Part shown: positions 49,918 through 57,763 of the stretch, one piece after another
Layout: each line of letters starts with the position of its first letter
Position numbering within the stretch: position 1 is the stretch's first letter
Origin: Nonomuraea rhodomycinica
GTDB lineage: Bacteria > Actinomycetota > Actinomycetes > Streptosporangiales > Streptosporangiaceae
Length of the DNA stretch: 64,000 bases
Reading direction: 5' to 3'
Assembly (NCBI RefSeq): GCF_013363995.1
Contig: NZ_JABWGO010000004.1
Coordinates: 186,001-250,000, forward strand
Position numbers and translations under genes: made by a program
Notes under the pieces: model-generated
The model's database searches: none
What the model was told of the DNA's origin: nothing
The model's input: the letters and a program-made list of their open reading frames with translations, nothing else

Positions 49918-50478
49918 GGTGAGCAGCAGGTCGGCGAAGTGCCGTCCCACCTGGGCGCCGGTCAGCGGCCCGTCCGCGTGGTACCAGGTGCCCAGGTGGT
50001 GGACCGAGCCGAAGAAGTAGTCGACGACCAGATCGGCCGGGACCCGGTCGCTGAACGTGCCCTCGCGCTGCCCCTCCGCCACGAGAGCGCGGAAGCGCTC
50101 GTGGTAGCGGCGGCGCTCGGCCCGCACGCTCTTCTGCGTCTCGGGCGCGAGCAGGTGCATCGACCGGAAGAAGATCTTGGAGTCGTCGAGGTTGGCCGTG
50201 GTGGTCTCGACGACGTCGGCCGCGGCGGCGTGCAGCCGCTCGGCGACCGTGCCGGGGCCGTCGGCGATGCGGGTGAGCCGGTCCATCTGCATGCGCAGCA
50301 CGCGGGCGTAGATCTCGTGCAGCAGATCATCCTTGGAACTGAAATAGTGGTACATGGCGCCCTTGGTGACGCCTGCCGCCAGCACGATCTCCTGCACGGA
50401 GGTGCCCTCGAAGCCCCTCTCGGCGAACAACCGCGTCGCCGCGCCCAGCAGCCGGCCGCGTACCGGTTCTTCCTTCAC
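49876..50478 (-). CDS. TetR-family regulator of the acyl-CoA dehydrogenase operon
   Basis: The 200-residue protein has the TetR HTH (RLLGAATRLFAERGFEGTSVQEIVLAAGVTKGAMYHYFSSKDDLL) and a C-terminal domain of the type found in fatty-acid/steroid regulators. GTG 50478 follows GGGGGAC. An ACCGACTGGTCGGT palindrome lies 30 bp upstream, and a matching site sits in the ACAD promoter, so it probably represses both until an acyl-CoA binds. Confidence 0.92.
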   Translation of the reverse strand: MKEEPVRGRLLGAATRLFAERGFEGTSVQEIVLAAGVTKGAMYHYFSSKDDLLHEIYARVLRMQMDRLTRIADGPGTVAERLHAAAADVVETTTANLDDSKIFFRSMHLLAPETQKSVRAERRRYHERFRALVAEGQREGTFSDRVPADLVVDYFFGSVHHLGTWYHADGPLTGAQVGRHFADLLLTSLRDRDGAGHAGQ

Positions 50479-50507
50479 GTGTCCCCCTTGGTCACCTCCG
50501 ATAGGAT

Positions 50508-50521
50508 ACCGACTGGTCGGT
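50508..50521. promoter_or_regulatory. TetR autoregulatory operator ACCGACTGGTCGGT
   Basis: Perfect 6-bp arms (ACCGAC/GTCGGT) with centre TG lie just upstream of a TATCCT -10-like element on the minus strand. The ACAD-promoter site at 46378-46391 shares 12 of its 14 bases. Confidence 0.8.
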
Positions 50522-50655
50522 TGATTGGTCTTCGCGGTGCTATTTCCGTCACCTTAGGGTGCCCTTGCCTCAGGTGGGGTATTACTTGACGTGGCGAGGG
50601 ATCTTCGGCGTGGCAGATCCCGTTTGGTTCCGACTCATCATTCGGGGAGTTTGCC

Positions 50656-51420
50656 GTGCCCGGTGGCTCTATCTACGTGCAGCAGGACGCGAAGTACGCC
50701 GGCTCGTCGCCGCAGTGGTACTACGAGAAGTTCTGGCGTGAGGCGGCCAAGAGCCGCCAGCGATCCCGGATGATCAAGGCGGCCGTGGGGTTCGTGGCCG
50801 GCATCGGCCTGGCCCTGCGCTTCGGCCTCGACCCCGTGCCCCTCTACGGCCTCGCGCTCGCGGGCGTCGTCGCCGCCGCCGACTGGTGGTGGGCGTGGAA
50901 CAGCTTCCGCGCCACGGCGGTCTGGCGCGGCCGGCGGCGCGGCGAGGTCATCACCGGCCGGCTGCTGCGGCGCTCGCTGCGCAGGCGCGGCTACAAGGTC
51001 CTCGACGGCCGCGCCATCCGCGGCCAGGCGTCCATCGACCATCTCGTGATCGGCCCCGGCGGGGTGTGGATCGTCGACAACGAGTCGTGGAGCCCCGACG
51101 TCGAGATCGCCGCGTACGCCGGACGGCTGTTCTTCGGCGAGAAGTACGGCACCAGCGTCGCCAAGCCGCTGGTCGACACCGCCGACGCGTTCGCCGAGAT
51201 GCTGACGCGCGAGACCGGGATCGCCGTGACGATCACGCCCCTGCTGGCGGCGCACTCCGGCTCCCTGCCGCGCGGCGGCAGCGTCACGGCCGAAGGGCTG
51301 ACGCTGCTCAAGCCCCGGCTGGTGGCCCGCCGGATCAGGGCGGCGCGTGAGGTCGTGCTGGACGACGCCCAGATCGAGCTGCTGGCCCGTACGGCGGCCC
51401 GCGAGCTCCAGCGCTCCTGA
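50656..51420 (+). CDS. NERD-domain membrane-associated protein
   Basis: The 254-residue protein has two hydrophobic helices (about residues 40-80) followed by a nuclease-related domain: RGYKVLDGRAIRGQASIDHLVIGPGGVWIVDNESW. The ID.xxxG...VVD pattern matches the NERD core. NERD proteins are suspected nucleases, often bound to other domains; here it stands alone. GTG 50656 with a weak upstream SD. Confidence 0.8.
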   Translation: MPGGSIYVQQDAKYAGSSPQWYYEKFWREAAKSRQRSRMIKAAVGFVAGIGLALRFGLDPVPLYGLALAGVVAAADWWWAWNSFRATAVWRGRRRGEVITGRLLRRSLRRRGYKVLDGRAIRGQASIDHLVIGPGGVWIVDNESWSPDVEIAAYAGRLFFGEKYGTSVAKPLVDTADAFAEMLTRETGIAVTITPLLAAHSGSLPRGGSVTAEGLTLLKPRLVARRIRAAREVVLDDAQIELLARTAARELQRS

Positions 51421-51438
51421 CCCTCTCGCGGGCGTGAC

Positions 51439-51801
51439 TCAGGCGCGCTCGTCGCGGCGCGCGGCGGGCTCCCCGGTCAGGTGGTCCAGGGTGCCGGTCA
51501 CCTCCAGCAGCCGCTGGAGGGCCGGACCCCGGTTGTCCAGGCGCAGCCGCGCGCCCGTCTCGTCCGCCCGGCGGCGGGCCAGGAGCAGCGCCGACAGGCC
51601 CCTGGAGTCGCACAGCCGCAGCCCGGCGGCGTCCAGGCGGACCTCCCGGGGCGGGCCGGCGACGGCCAGGGCGGCGTGGACGGCGGCGAGGAACTCGTCC
51701 GCGGTCGTGTGGTCGAGGTCGCCGCGCAGGGCGACGCGCAGGGTGCCCGGCTCGGGCGTCTCCAGGGCGAGCTCCAGCGGCTCGGGCGCGAAAGCCCTCA
51801 C
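51439..51801 (-). CDS. STAS-domain anti-sigma-factor antagonist
   Basis: The 120-residue protein is a single STAS domain: LRVALRGDLDHTTADEFLAAV and LRLCDSRGLSALLLARRRA, where Ser in CDSRG is the usual phosphorylation site. Unphosphorylated, such proteins trap anti-sigma kinases. GTG 51801 overlaps the B12-protein stop by 4 nt, so it is translated with that protein and the PP2C phosphatase. It is the natural phosphatase substrate. No anti-sigma kinase is in the operon. Confidence 0.88.
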   Translation of the reverse strand: MRAFAPEPLELALETPEPGTLRVALRGDLDHTTADEFLAAVHAALAVAGPPREVRLDAAGLRLCDSRGLSALLLARRRADETGARLRLDNRGPALQRLLEVTGTLDHLTGEPAARRDERA

Positions 51802-53069
51802 GCCCCTCCTCCGCTGCCGTCGTCGGCGGGCGCGCGCCTGGCGTCGGTGGTGGCGGCGCGCAGGGTCTCGTGCCCGTACGCCAGCATGCCGCTCGTCCGG
51901 GGGAAGTCGGTGAGCCGCTCGGCGAGCAGGTCCAGCGCGGGCAGCAGGACGCGGGCGGGCACGCCCCGCGCCGCCAGGATCTCGCCGGTCCACGCCAGGA
52001 ACCCGCCGAACAGCTCCGGGTCGTCCAGGTAGAGCGCGGTGCCGAGGAACTCCACGATGTGCGCGACGTCCTCGGCGGTGTGGCGGAGCTGCTGGGGCGT
52101 GTAGGCGGCCATCGCGGGGATCCGCTCGCGCAGCCCGTCCATGACCTGCCTGACCAGCCGCCGGGCCGACTGGACGACCAGCGTGTACTCCTGGTCGTCC
52201 AGGTGCGGCAGGTCGTCCACGGCCTGACGGCCCGGCGCCGGGCGGGGCGGGAGGCCGGCGTCCAGCCCGTCGGCCGCCGAGCGGGCGTCGGGCGCCCAGG
52301 CGTCGGCGCCCAGCAGGCGGGCGTAGCGGCCGTCGGGCCCGAACGCGGCGCCGCCCGCCAGCACCGGCGTCCCGGTGGCCTGGCAGGCCGTGATGGCGGC
52401 GTGCGCGGCGGGCAGCCGGGTGGCGATCGAGCTGGACAGCGCCACGACGTCCGGGCCCGTGCGGTGCAGGTGCGCGATCAGGTGCGGCGTGGGCACCTGT
52501 GCCCCCAGGTGGTCCACCCGCCAGCCGCGCAGGCGCAGCACCTCGGTCAGGATCCGCGCGGGGAACGCGTGCCACTCGCCGTCGATGCACGCCACCGTGA
52601 CCCGTCCCCGGGGCCGCGCGGGCGCGGAGCCGTGGGGTGCGGGGCTGCGGGGCGCAGGGCCGTGGGGTGCGGGCCGCGTGGGCGCGGAGCCGCGGGCGGC
52701 GGGGTGGAGCGCCAGGGCGGCCAGCACCCGCTCGTTGACCGCGGTGATCGTGTGCTCCTGCGCGACCGTGATCCGGTTGGCCGCCCACTCGCGGCCCACC
52801 CGGGCCTGGACGGGCGCCACCACGTCCATGAGCAGGCTCTCCATGTCCATGCCGTCGTCGAGCGCGGCCACCACCACGTCCACCGCCGCGTACTCGTCGC
52901 CGGCCGCCGCGGCATCCCACAGCAGCCCGGCGCGGCCCACCGCGTCGCCCGTCGGCTCGCCCACCGCGTCGCACGTCGCGTCGCCCACCGGCTCGCACGT
53001 CGCGTCGCCCACCGGCTCGCCCGTCGCGACGCCGCCCGGCGCGCCGGGCAGGTCGGCACGTGCCGTCAT
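51798..53069 (-). CDS. Cobalamin-binding sensor with CarH-like photoreceptor motif
   Basis: The 423-residue protein starts at ATG 53069 (ATGA overlap with the phosphatase). Residues 12-45 are a low-complexity GDATCEPVGDA-type repeat. Residues 47-125 form the four-helix cap with W95-x9-E105-H106, the Wx9EH signature of CarH photoreceptors. Residues 157-260 form the B12-binding Rossmann fold with E165-x-H167, the ExH motif that ligates cobalt, and VALSSSIATRL plus GTPVLAGGAAF. A helical C-terminal region (285-405) resembles an all-alpha sensor or effector. There is no MerR DNA-binding domain. It probably senses adenosylcobalamin or light and controls the flanking PP2C/STAS pair; this is inferred. 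Confidence 0.85.
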   Translation of the reverse strand: MTARADLPGAPGGVATGEPVGDATCEPVGDATCDAVGEPTGDAVGRAGLLWDAAAAGDEYAAVDVVVAALDDGMDMESLLMDVVAPVQARVGREWAANRITVAQEHTITAVNERVLAALALHPAARGSAPTRPAPHGPAPRSPAPHGSAPARPRGRVTVACIDGEWHAFPARILTEVLRLRGWRVDHLGAQVPTPHLIAHLHRTGPDVVALSSSIATRLPAAHAAITACQATGTPVLAGGAAFGPDGRYARLLGADAWAPDARSAADGLDAGLPPRPAPGRQAVDDLPHLDDQEYTLVVQSARRLVRQVMDGLRERIPAMAAYTPQQLRHTAEDVAHIVEFLGTALYLDDPELFGGFLAWTGEILAARGVPARVLLPALDLLAERLTDFPRTSGMLAYGHETLRAATTDARRAPADDGSGGGA

Positions 53070-54694
53070 GAGACGCCCACGCCGGGAGGGAGGGTTCCAC
53101 GGCCCGCTCGGGGAGCGGTGATCGCGATGACCGCGACGTCGTCGTGGTCGCCGCCGCCCGTCCACTGAGCGGCCAGCATCTGGACGCGTTCGGTCAGCGC
53201 CTCGGGCGGCATGCCCGCGCACTGCTCCAGCTCCTCGCGCAGCCGCTGCTCGCCGAACAGCTCGTCGCCCAGCGGCCCGCCGCGCGCCTCGGTCACGCCG
53301 TCGGTGTAGAGCAGGCAGGTGTCGCCCGGCTCCAGCTCCACGGTGACGGTGGTGGCGGTCACGGTCTCCAGCATGCCGATCAGCGTGCCCCGCGTGGCCA
53401 CCTCCTCCACCCGGCCGTCGGCCCGCAGCACCAGGGGCGGCAGGTGTCCCGCGCTGGTCAGCCGTACCGTCGCGCGTGGCCCGTCCCGCCGTACGGACGC
53501 CAGCACGAGGGTGACGAACGTCCTGCTGTCACCCCGCAGCAGCACGTCGTTGAGCAGCCCCAGCAGCCGCCCGTGGTCGCCGGCCACCGGCAGCAGCGCG
53601 TGCAGCGTGGTGCGGATCCGGCCGGTGAACACCGCCGCCTCCAGGCCCTTGCCGCACACGTCTCCGAGGACCAGCAGCGACTCCCCGCCGGGTTCCGCGG
53701 CCGGGTGCAGGTCGTAGAAGTCGCCGCCGACCAGCTCCGTGGCCCCCGCGGGCCGGTAACGGGCGGCCAGCTCCACCCCGTCCAGGCCGCGGGTCGCCGG
53801 CGGCAGGAGCTCCCGCATCAGGGTCTCGGTGATCGCCGCCTGCTCGGCGTACAGACGGGCCGCGGACATGGCGGCCCCGGCCCGGGCGGCGAACAGCCGC
53901 GCGAACACCTCCTCGCCCTCCGAGAAGCTCGCGTGGTCCGAGCGCCGCAGCAGCACCAGCGCCCCCGCCGGAACCCCGTGGCCGGGCAGGGCCGTGACCA
54001 CCATGGAGCCCGGCTCGCCCAGCTCGTCGCGGGCCAGCCAGCCGGGGGCCGCGGCGGGGTCGATCCAGCGCGACGGCACCGGCGGGAACCCGCGCAGCGC
54101 CTCGGCGAGCCCCGGCACCTCGCGCGGGTCCACGACCGGGTTCTCGCGGACCACGCGGCCGTCCGGCCCGCAGTACGCGACGGGATGCCTGCGCCCGGCC
54201 GCGGGCAGGATCACCAGGGCGGCGTCGGCCAGGTGCCGGGCGGCCAGCCGGACCGTGACCTCCATGCAGCGGTCGAGGTTCAGGGAGGAGAGCAGTTCGT
54301 TGGACGCCTCGGCGAGGAACGCGGTCCGTTTGCGCTCCAGCCGCAACGCCTCCGCCACTCGCTCGTGGTCGGTGGCGTCCACCAGCCACCAGGTCACCCG
54401 GGAGCCGCCGCCGGGCGCGGGATGCGCCTCGAACGCCCGGTCGCCGATGAGTCCCCGTACGGGCGCGGCGGAGCCGGACGCGTCCTCGGTGACGAGGCGG
54501 TGGGCTTCCGCGAGCCAGGCCGGCACGGCGTCCGCCAGGGGCACCCCCGGCGCGGCCATGGCCGGCAGCGCGCGCGCCGCGTCGTTGACGTGCTCTATGA
54601 CGCCGTCGCCGCCGACCAGCAGCACCGGGTACGGCGCGCTTCGCCAGACGGTCCCGGCCGGACCGTGTTCCGCTTCGCTGGTTGCACCCGTCAC
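53066..54694 (-). CDS. PAS-GAF-PP2C (SpoIIE/RsbU-type) serine phosphatase
   Basis: The 542-residue protein has an N-terminal PAS domain (PYPVLLVGGDGVIEHVNDAAR), a GAF domain (about 125-290) and a C-terminal SpoIIE-type phosphatase. Its metal-binding motifs are VGGDFYDL, VLGDVCGKGLEAA, YTDGVTEARGG and GGDHDDVAVIAI. It would dephosphorylate a STAS antagonist, very likely the one encoded two genes downstream. GTG 54694 lies after a GAGCCC/GGGCTC hairpin (54701-54719) that partly includes its weak GAGGG ribosome site. Confidence 0.9.
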   Translation of the reverse strand: MTGATSEAEHGPAGTVWRSAPYPVLLVGGDGVIEHVNDAARALPAMAAPGVPLADAVPAWLAEAHRLVTEDASGSAAPVRGLIGDRAFEAHPAPGGGSRVTWWLVDATDHERVAEALRLERKRTAFLAEASNELLSSLNLDRCMEVTVRLAARHLADAALVILPAAGRRHPVAYCGPDGRVVRENPVVDPREVPGLAEALRGFPPVPSRWIDPAAAPGWLARDELGEPGSMVVTALPGHGVPAGALVLLRRSDHASFSEGEEVFARLFAARAGAAMSAARLYAEQAAITETLMRELLPPATRGLDGVELAARYRPAGATELVGGDFYDLHPAAEPGGESLLVLGDVCGKGLEAAVFTGRIRTTLHALLPVAGDHGRLLGLLNDVLLRGDSRTFVTLVLASVRRDGPRATVRLTSAGHLPPLVLRADGRVEEVATRGTLIGMLETVTATTVTVELEPGDTCLLYTDGVTEARGGPLGDELFGEQRLREELEQCAGMPPEALTERVQMLAAQWTGGGDHDDVAVIAITAPRAGRGTLPPGVGVS

Positions 54695-54725
54695 AATCGC
54701 GAGCCCTCGACGCGGGCTCTGCCTC

Positions 54726-54738
54726 CTAGATCACCTAG
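54726..54738. promoter_or_regulatory. CTAG-flanked dyad upstream of the phosphatase operon
   Basis: CTAGATCACCTAG lies in the 108-bp gap between the VWA gene and the phosphatase operon. CTAG is rare in this GC-rich DNA, so two copies 5 bp apart stand out. Regulatory function is inferred. Confidence 0.3.
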
Positions 54739-54789
54739 TGCGCTTGAAGAGCGTTTTGCCCACTGTAGCCCACTCTGTCGCTCTCCCTA

Positions 54790-54807
54790 CCTGACGGTAA
54801 CGTCAGG
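54790..54807 (-). terminator. Short hairpin at the end of the VWA gene
   Basis: CCTGACG (54790-54796) and CGTCAGG (54801-54807) pair around GTAA. The right arm includes the stop codon of the VWA gene. Confidence 0.5.
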
Positions 54808-56209
54808 CCAGGCCCTCGATGAACGCCGTGAGCTGGGAGACGTTGCGGCATTCGGTCATCGGCACGACGGCCGCGTACCCGCTGGCGACGGAGTCCCCCG
54901 TGTCCCACTGGGCCCGCGGCTCGGGGTTGAGCCAGTAGGCGTTGCGGGCCCGCCCGGCCAGGGCCTTCAGGGTGTCCAGCGCGGGCGGCTGGTAGTTGGA
55001 GCGGGCGTCGCCCAGGATCAGCAGCGACGTCTTCGGGCCGACGGCGTCGCCGTGGCGCTCGGCGAAGCGCTCCAGCGCGTACCCGTAGTTGGTGCGGCCG
55101 AAGCGGACCATGTCGGCCTCGTTCGCCATCCTCGTCATGGCGTCCACCACGTCCGTACCGCGCTGGAAGAACCGGGTGATCTCGTCCACCGTGTCCACGA
55201 ACCCGAACGCCCGCACCTTCGCGAACTGCTCCCTCAGCGCGTACGTCAGCAGCAGCGTGAAGTGCGCGAACGACGAGACCGAGTCGCTGACGTCGCACAG
55301 CACGACCAGTTCGGGCCGGTGCGGCCGGGGCGGACGGAACGACGGCGTCAGCGGCACCCCGCCGCTCTGCAGGGACGTCCGCACCGTCCGGCGGAAGTCG
55401 AGCCGCCCGCGCCGGCCCCGCCGCCGGCGGATCGCCAGCCGCGTCGCCAGCCGCCTGGCCAGCGGATGCACCTCCCGGCGCAGCCGCGACAGGTCCTCGC
55501 GGGTGGCGCGCAGGAAGTCGACCTGGTCGAGCGGCGGGCGCACGGCCGAGCGCGCGATGCGCTCGACGCCCGACTCCTCGGCGATGCGGCGGCGGACGTC
55601 GGCGGCCACGGCCTCCTCGAAGCGCCGGATCCCGGCGTTCACCTGGTCGCGGACCGCCCGCTCCGCCAGGCCGCCGCGCTCGCGCCCGGCCAGCGCCTCG
55701 CGCAGGATCCCGGCCATCAGCGTCTCGGGGGACAGGGCCCGCATGACGCTGTACGAGAACCAGTTCTGGCGTCCCGGGCCGGCCTGCTGCCGGCCGTACC
55801 GCTCCACCATGGCGCGGGCGAACTCCCGCATCTCCGCGTCGCTCCCGCCGGTCAGCAGCCCGGCCAGCCGCGCCCGCGCCTCGGCGGTCCGCTCGGCGCC
55901 CTCGGCGGTCTGGGCGCCCCCGGCGGTCTGGGCGGTCTTGCCGGCCTCAGCGGCGCCGCCGGGCCGAGCCGGCGCACCGGACACCACCGGCGGGAACCAC
56001 AGGTCGAACAGCACGTCGAACCCGGGCCGATGGGCGGGCCGCTTGACCAGCGTCGCCGCGTAGGCCGCGCGCAGCGACTCGCGCTCGGCCAGGTCGATCA
56101 CCCGCAGGGCGCGCACCGCGTCCAGCCCCTCGGCCACGGACACGGGCACGCCCGCCTCGCGCAACGCCCGCACGAACCCGACATGCCGGTCGATCAGCGA
56201 CTCACCCAC
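54803..56209 (-). CDS. CoxE-like VWA-domain protein
   Basis: The 468-residue protein has a helical N-terminal half (VPVSVAEGLDAVRAL) with an Ala/Gly linker (about 80-105) and a C-terminal von Willebrand A domain. The metal site CDVSDSVSSF and TSLLILGDARSNYQ are visible. Such proteins work with MoxR AAA ATPases in inserting metals or remodelling enzymes. GTG 56209 overlaps the MoxR gene by 8 nt. The client is unknown; no CO dehydrogenase or methanol dehydrogenase is nearby. Confidence 0.88.
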   Translation of the reverse strand: MGESLIDRHVGFVRALREAGVPVSVAEGLDAVRALRVIDLAERESLRAAYAATLVKRPAHRPGFDVLFDLWFPPVVSGAPARPGGAAEAGKTAQTAGGAQTAEGAERTAEARARLAGLLTGGSDAEMREFARAMVERYGRQQAGPGRQNWFSYSVMRALSPETLMAGILREALAGRERGGLAERAVRDQVNAGIRRFEEAVAADVRRRIAEESGVERIARSAVRPPLDQVDFLRATREDLSRLRREVHPLARRLATRLAIRRRRGRRGRLDFRRTVRTSLQSGGVPLTPSFRPPRPHRPELVVLCDVSDSVSSFAHFTLLLTYALREQFAKVRAFGFVDTVDEITRFFQRGTDVVDAMTRMANEADMVRFGRTNYGYALERFAERHGDAVGPKTSLLILGDARSNYQPPALDTLKALAGRARNAYWLNPEPRAQWDTGDSVASGYAAVVPMTECRNVSQLTAFIEGLA

Positions 56210-57041
56210 CGGCGAGGCCCAGTTCCTTGACCGCCCGCCGATGGTCGGAGTCGTGCTTGAGCACCACGCCCAGCGTCCCGGCCACGGTCGCCTCGTCCAG
56301 CTCCTCGCGTCCCAGGGCCAGCAGCGTGTTGGCCCAGTCCACGGTCTCGGCCACCGACGGGGCCTTCTTCAGCTCCAGCCCGCGCAGGGTCGCCACCGTA
56401 CGGGCGAGCTGCTCGGCCAGGTCGGCCCGGATGGTCGGCACCTGCGCGAGCACGATGTCCCGCTCCCGCTCGGGCGCCGGGTAGCCGATGTGCAGGTACA
56501 GGCAGCGCCGCTTCAACGCCTCCGACAGCTCGCGGGTGGCGTTGGAGGTCAGCACGACGTACGGCCTGCGCACGGCGGAGACGGTGCCCAGCTCGGGGAT
56601 CGTCACCTGGAAGTCCGACAGCAGCTCCAGCAGCAGCCCCTCGACCTCGACATCGGCCTTGTCCGTCTCGTCCACCAGCAGCACGGTCGGCACGTCGGCC
56701 CGGATGGCCTTCAGGAGCGGCCGTTCGAGCAGGAACTCCTCGGTGAAGATGTCCTCGTCCGTGCTGGTGGCCTGGATGCGGAGCAGCTGCTTCTTGTAGT
56801 TCCACTCGTACAGCGCCCGGGCCTCGTCCAGCCCCTCGTAACACTGCAACCGGATGAGCTGGGACCCGCTCGCCCGCGCCACGGCCTTGGCCAGCTGCGT
56901 CTTGCCCACCCCGGCGGGCCCCTCGACCAGCAACGGCCTGCCGAGCGCGGCGGCCAGGAAGACGGAGGTGGAGATGGCGTCGTCGGAGAGGTATCCCGCG
57001 GCGGCCAGCCGCTCGCCGACCTGGGCGGGGGAGTCGAACAT
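56202..57041 (-). CDS. MoxR-family AAA+ ATPase
   Basis: The 279-residue ATPase has Walker A VEGPAGVGKTQLAKAVA, Walker B LLVDETDKAD, sensor VLTSNATRELSEALKRRCLYLHIGYP and the arginine-finger region. It forms hexameric rings that act with a VWA partner, here the coupled downstream protein. I choose ATG 57041 because AGGAG lies 5 nt upstream; GTG 57059 is in frame but lacks a site. Confidence 0.9.
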   Translation of the reverse strand: MFDSPAQVGERLAAAGYLSDDAISTSVFLAAALGRPLLVEGPAGVGKTQLAKAVARASGSQLIRLQCYEGLDEARALYEWNYKKQLLRIQATSTDEDIFTEEFLLERPLLKAIRADVPTVLLVDETDKADVEVEGLLLELLSDFQVTIPELGTVSAVRRPYVVLTSNATRELSEALKRRCLYLHIGYPAPERERDIVLAQVPTIRADLAEQLARTVATLRGLELKKAPSVAETVDWANTLLALGREELDEATVAGTLGVVLKHDSDHRRAVKELGLAGG

Positions 57042-57159
57042 GAAGGCTCCTGTCGTCACAGCCGAACCTTATTCTAGTCTCGGGTCCGCCCGTCAGAAGA
57101 AGCCGGACTCCGGCCGATTCGACCAGGATGCCGAGTGCCGGTATATTCCTCTCAGCAAC

Positions 57160-57233
57160 GCGCCGCTAGCTCAGTTGGTCAGAGCAGCTGACTCTTAATC
57201 AGCGGGTCCGGGGTTCGAGTCCCTGGCGGCGCA
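57160..57233 (+). tRNA. tRNA-Lys (anticodon CUU)
   Basis: A complete cloverleaf can be drawn: acceptor GCGCCGC/GCGGCGC (57160-57166 with 57226-57232), D arm with TAGCTCAGTTGGTCAGAGC, anticodon stem CTGA/TCAG with loop CTCTTAA (anticodon CTT), and T arm GGGGTTCGAGTCCC. The discriminator is A57233 and CCA is not encoded (CCG follows). It is a single tRNA on the plus strand. Confidence 0.96.
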
Positions 57234-57240
57234 CCGCCAC

Positions 57241-57276
57241 AAGACCCCAGGTCGTCGGGAGACGGCCTGGGGTCTT
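57241..57276. terminator. Terminator after tRNA-Lys
   Basis: Arms AAGACCCCAGG (57241-57251) and CCTGGGGTCTT (57266-57276) with an inner CGTC/GACG stem form a strong hairpin between the tRNA and the converging lipoprotein gene. Confidence 0.85.
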
Positions 57277-57289
57277 CTGTGTTGAGGGG

Positions 57290-57763
57290 TCATTCGGACG
57301 GGCGCCCGTCCGGCCAGACGCAGGGGGAGGCGGCTCCTAGGTAGAGGTTGTCGCCTTCTGCCCAGGTGAGGGTGAGGGTGAAGCCGTCGGGCCGGGACTC
57401 GCCGCTCAGGTCGGGGTTACCGGCTCGCCCGGACGCGACGATGCGATGGCCTGCGGCTTCCCAGTGGGCGCGGACCTGCTGTGAGATCGACATGTTCTCG
57501 CTCTTGGGCACGTCACGTAGCCAGTAGGCGCGACCGACGACCACCTTGCCGTCAGGCTGATCGTCGCTGAGGCAGGCATGTGGTGCCACCGAGCTCTCGA
57601 TCAGTTCCAATCGTGGTTGAGTGGCGAGAGCGTCTGCCGTGTCACGGATGAGCTGTTCTGCACGAGCGATGGCTTGAGCTTGACTGAGCGCGGGTTCGTT
57701 CACACTGCATCCCGAGAGTAGAAGTGCCAGCAAGACAAGGACAGAGCGCAGCACGGCGGTCAC
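57290..57763 (-). CDS. Small predicted lipoprotein
   Basis: The 157-residue protein has a lipoprotein signal with lipobox LLSGC (Cys19). The mature domain has two conserved-looking Cys (HACLSD and SPCVWPDG) and the TLTLTWAEGDNLYLGAASPC ending common in Streptosporangiales-like lipoproteins encoded after DUF1023 hydrolases. It overlaps the hydrolase gene by 4 nt (GTGA). Codon usage is visibly less GC-biased than its neighbours. Confidence 0.75.
   Translation of the reverse strand: MTAVLRSVLVLLALLLSGCSVNEPALSQAQAIARAEQLIRDTADALATQPRLELIESSVAPHACLSDDQPDGKVVVGRAYWLRDVPKSENMSISQQVRAHWEAAGHRIVASGRAGNPDLSGESRPDGFTLTLTWAEGDNLYLGAASPCVWPDGRPSE

Noticed and set aside
53144..56230. A 1028-codon plus-strand frame over the phosphatase and VWA genes
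   Set aside because: No domain, Arg/Pro/Gly/His-rich translation, and opposite strand to genes with intact catalytic motifs.
57160..57233. tRNA-Lys as the attachment site of an integrated element
   Set aside because: No integrase, excisionase or second copy of the tRNA 3' end was found downstream within the window.
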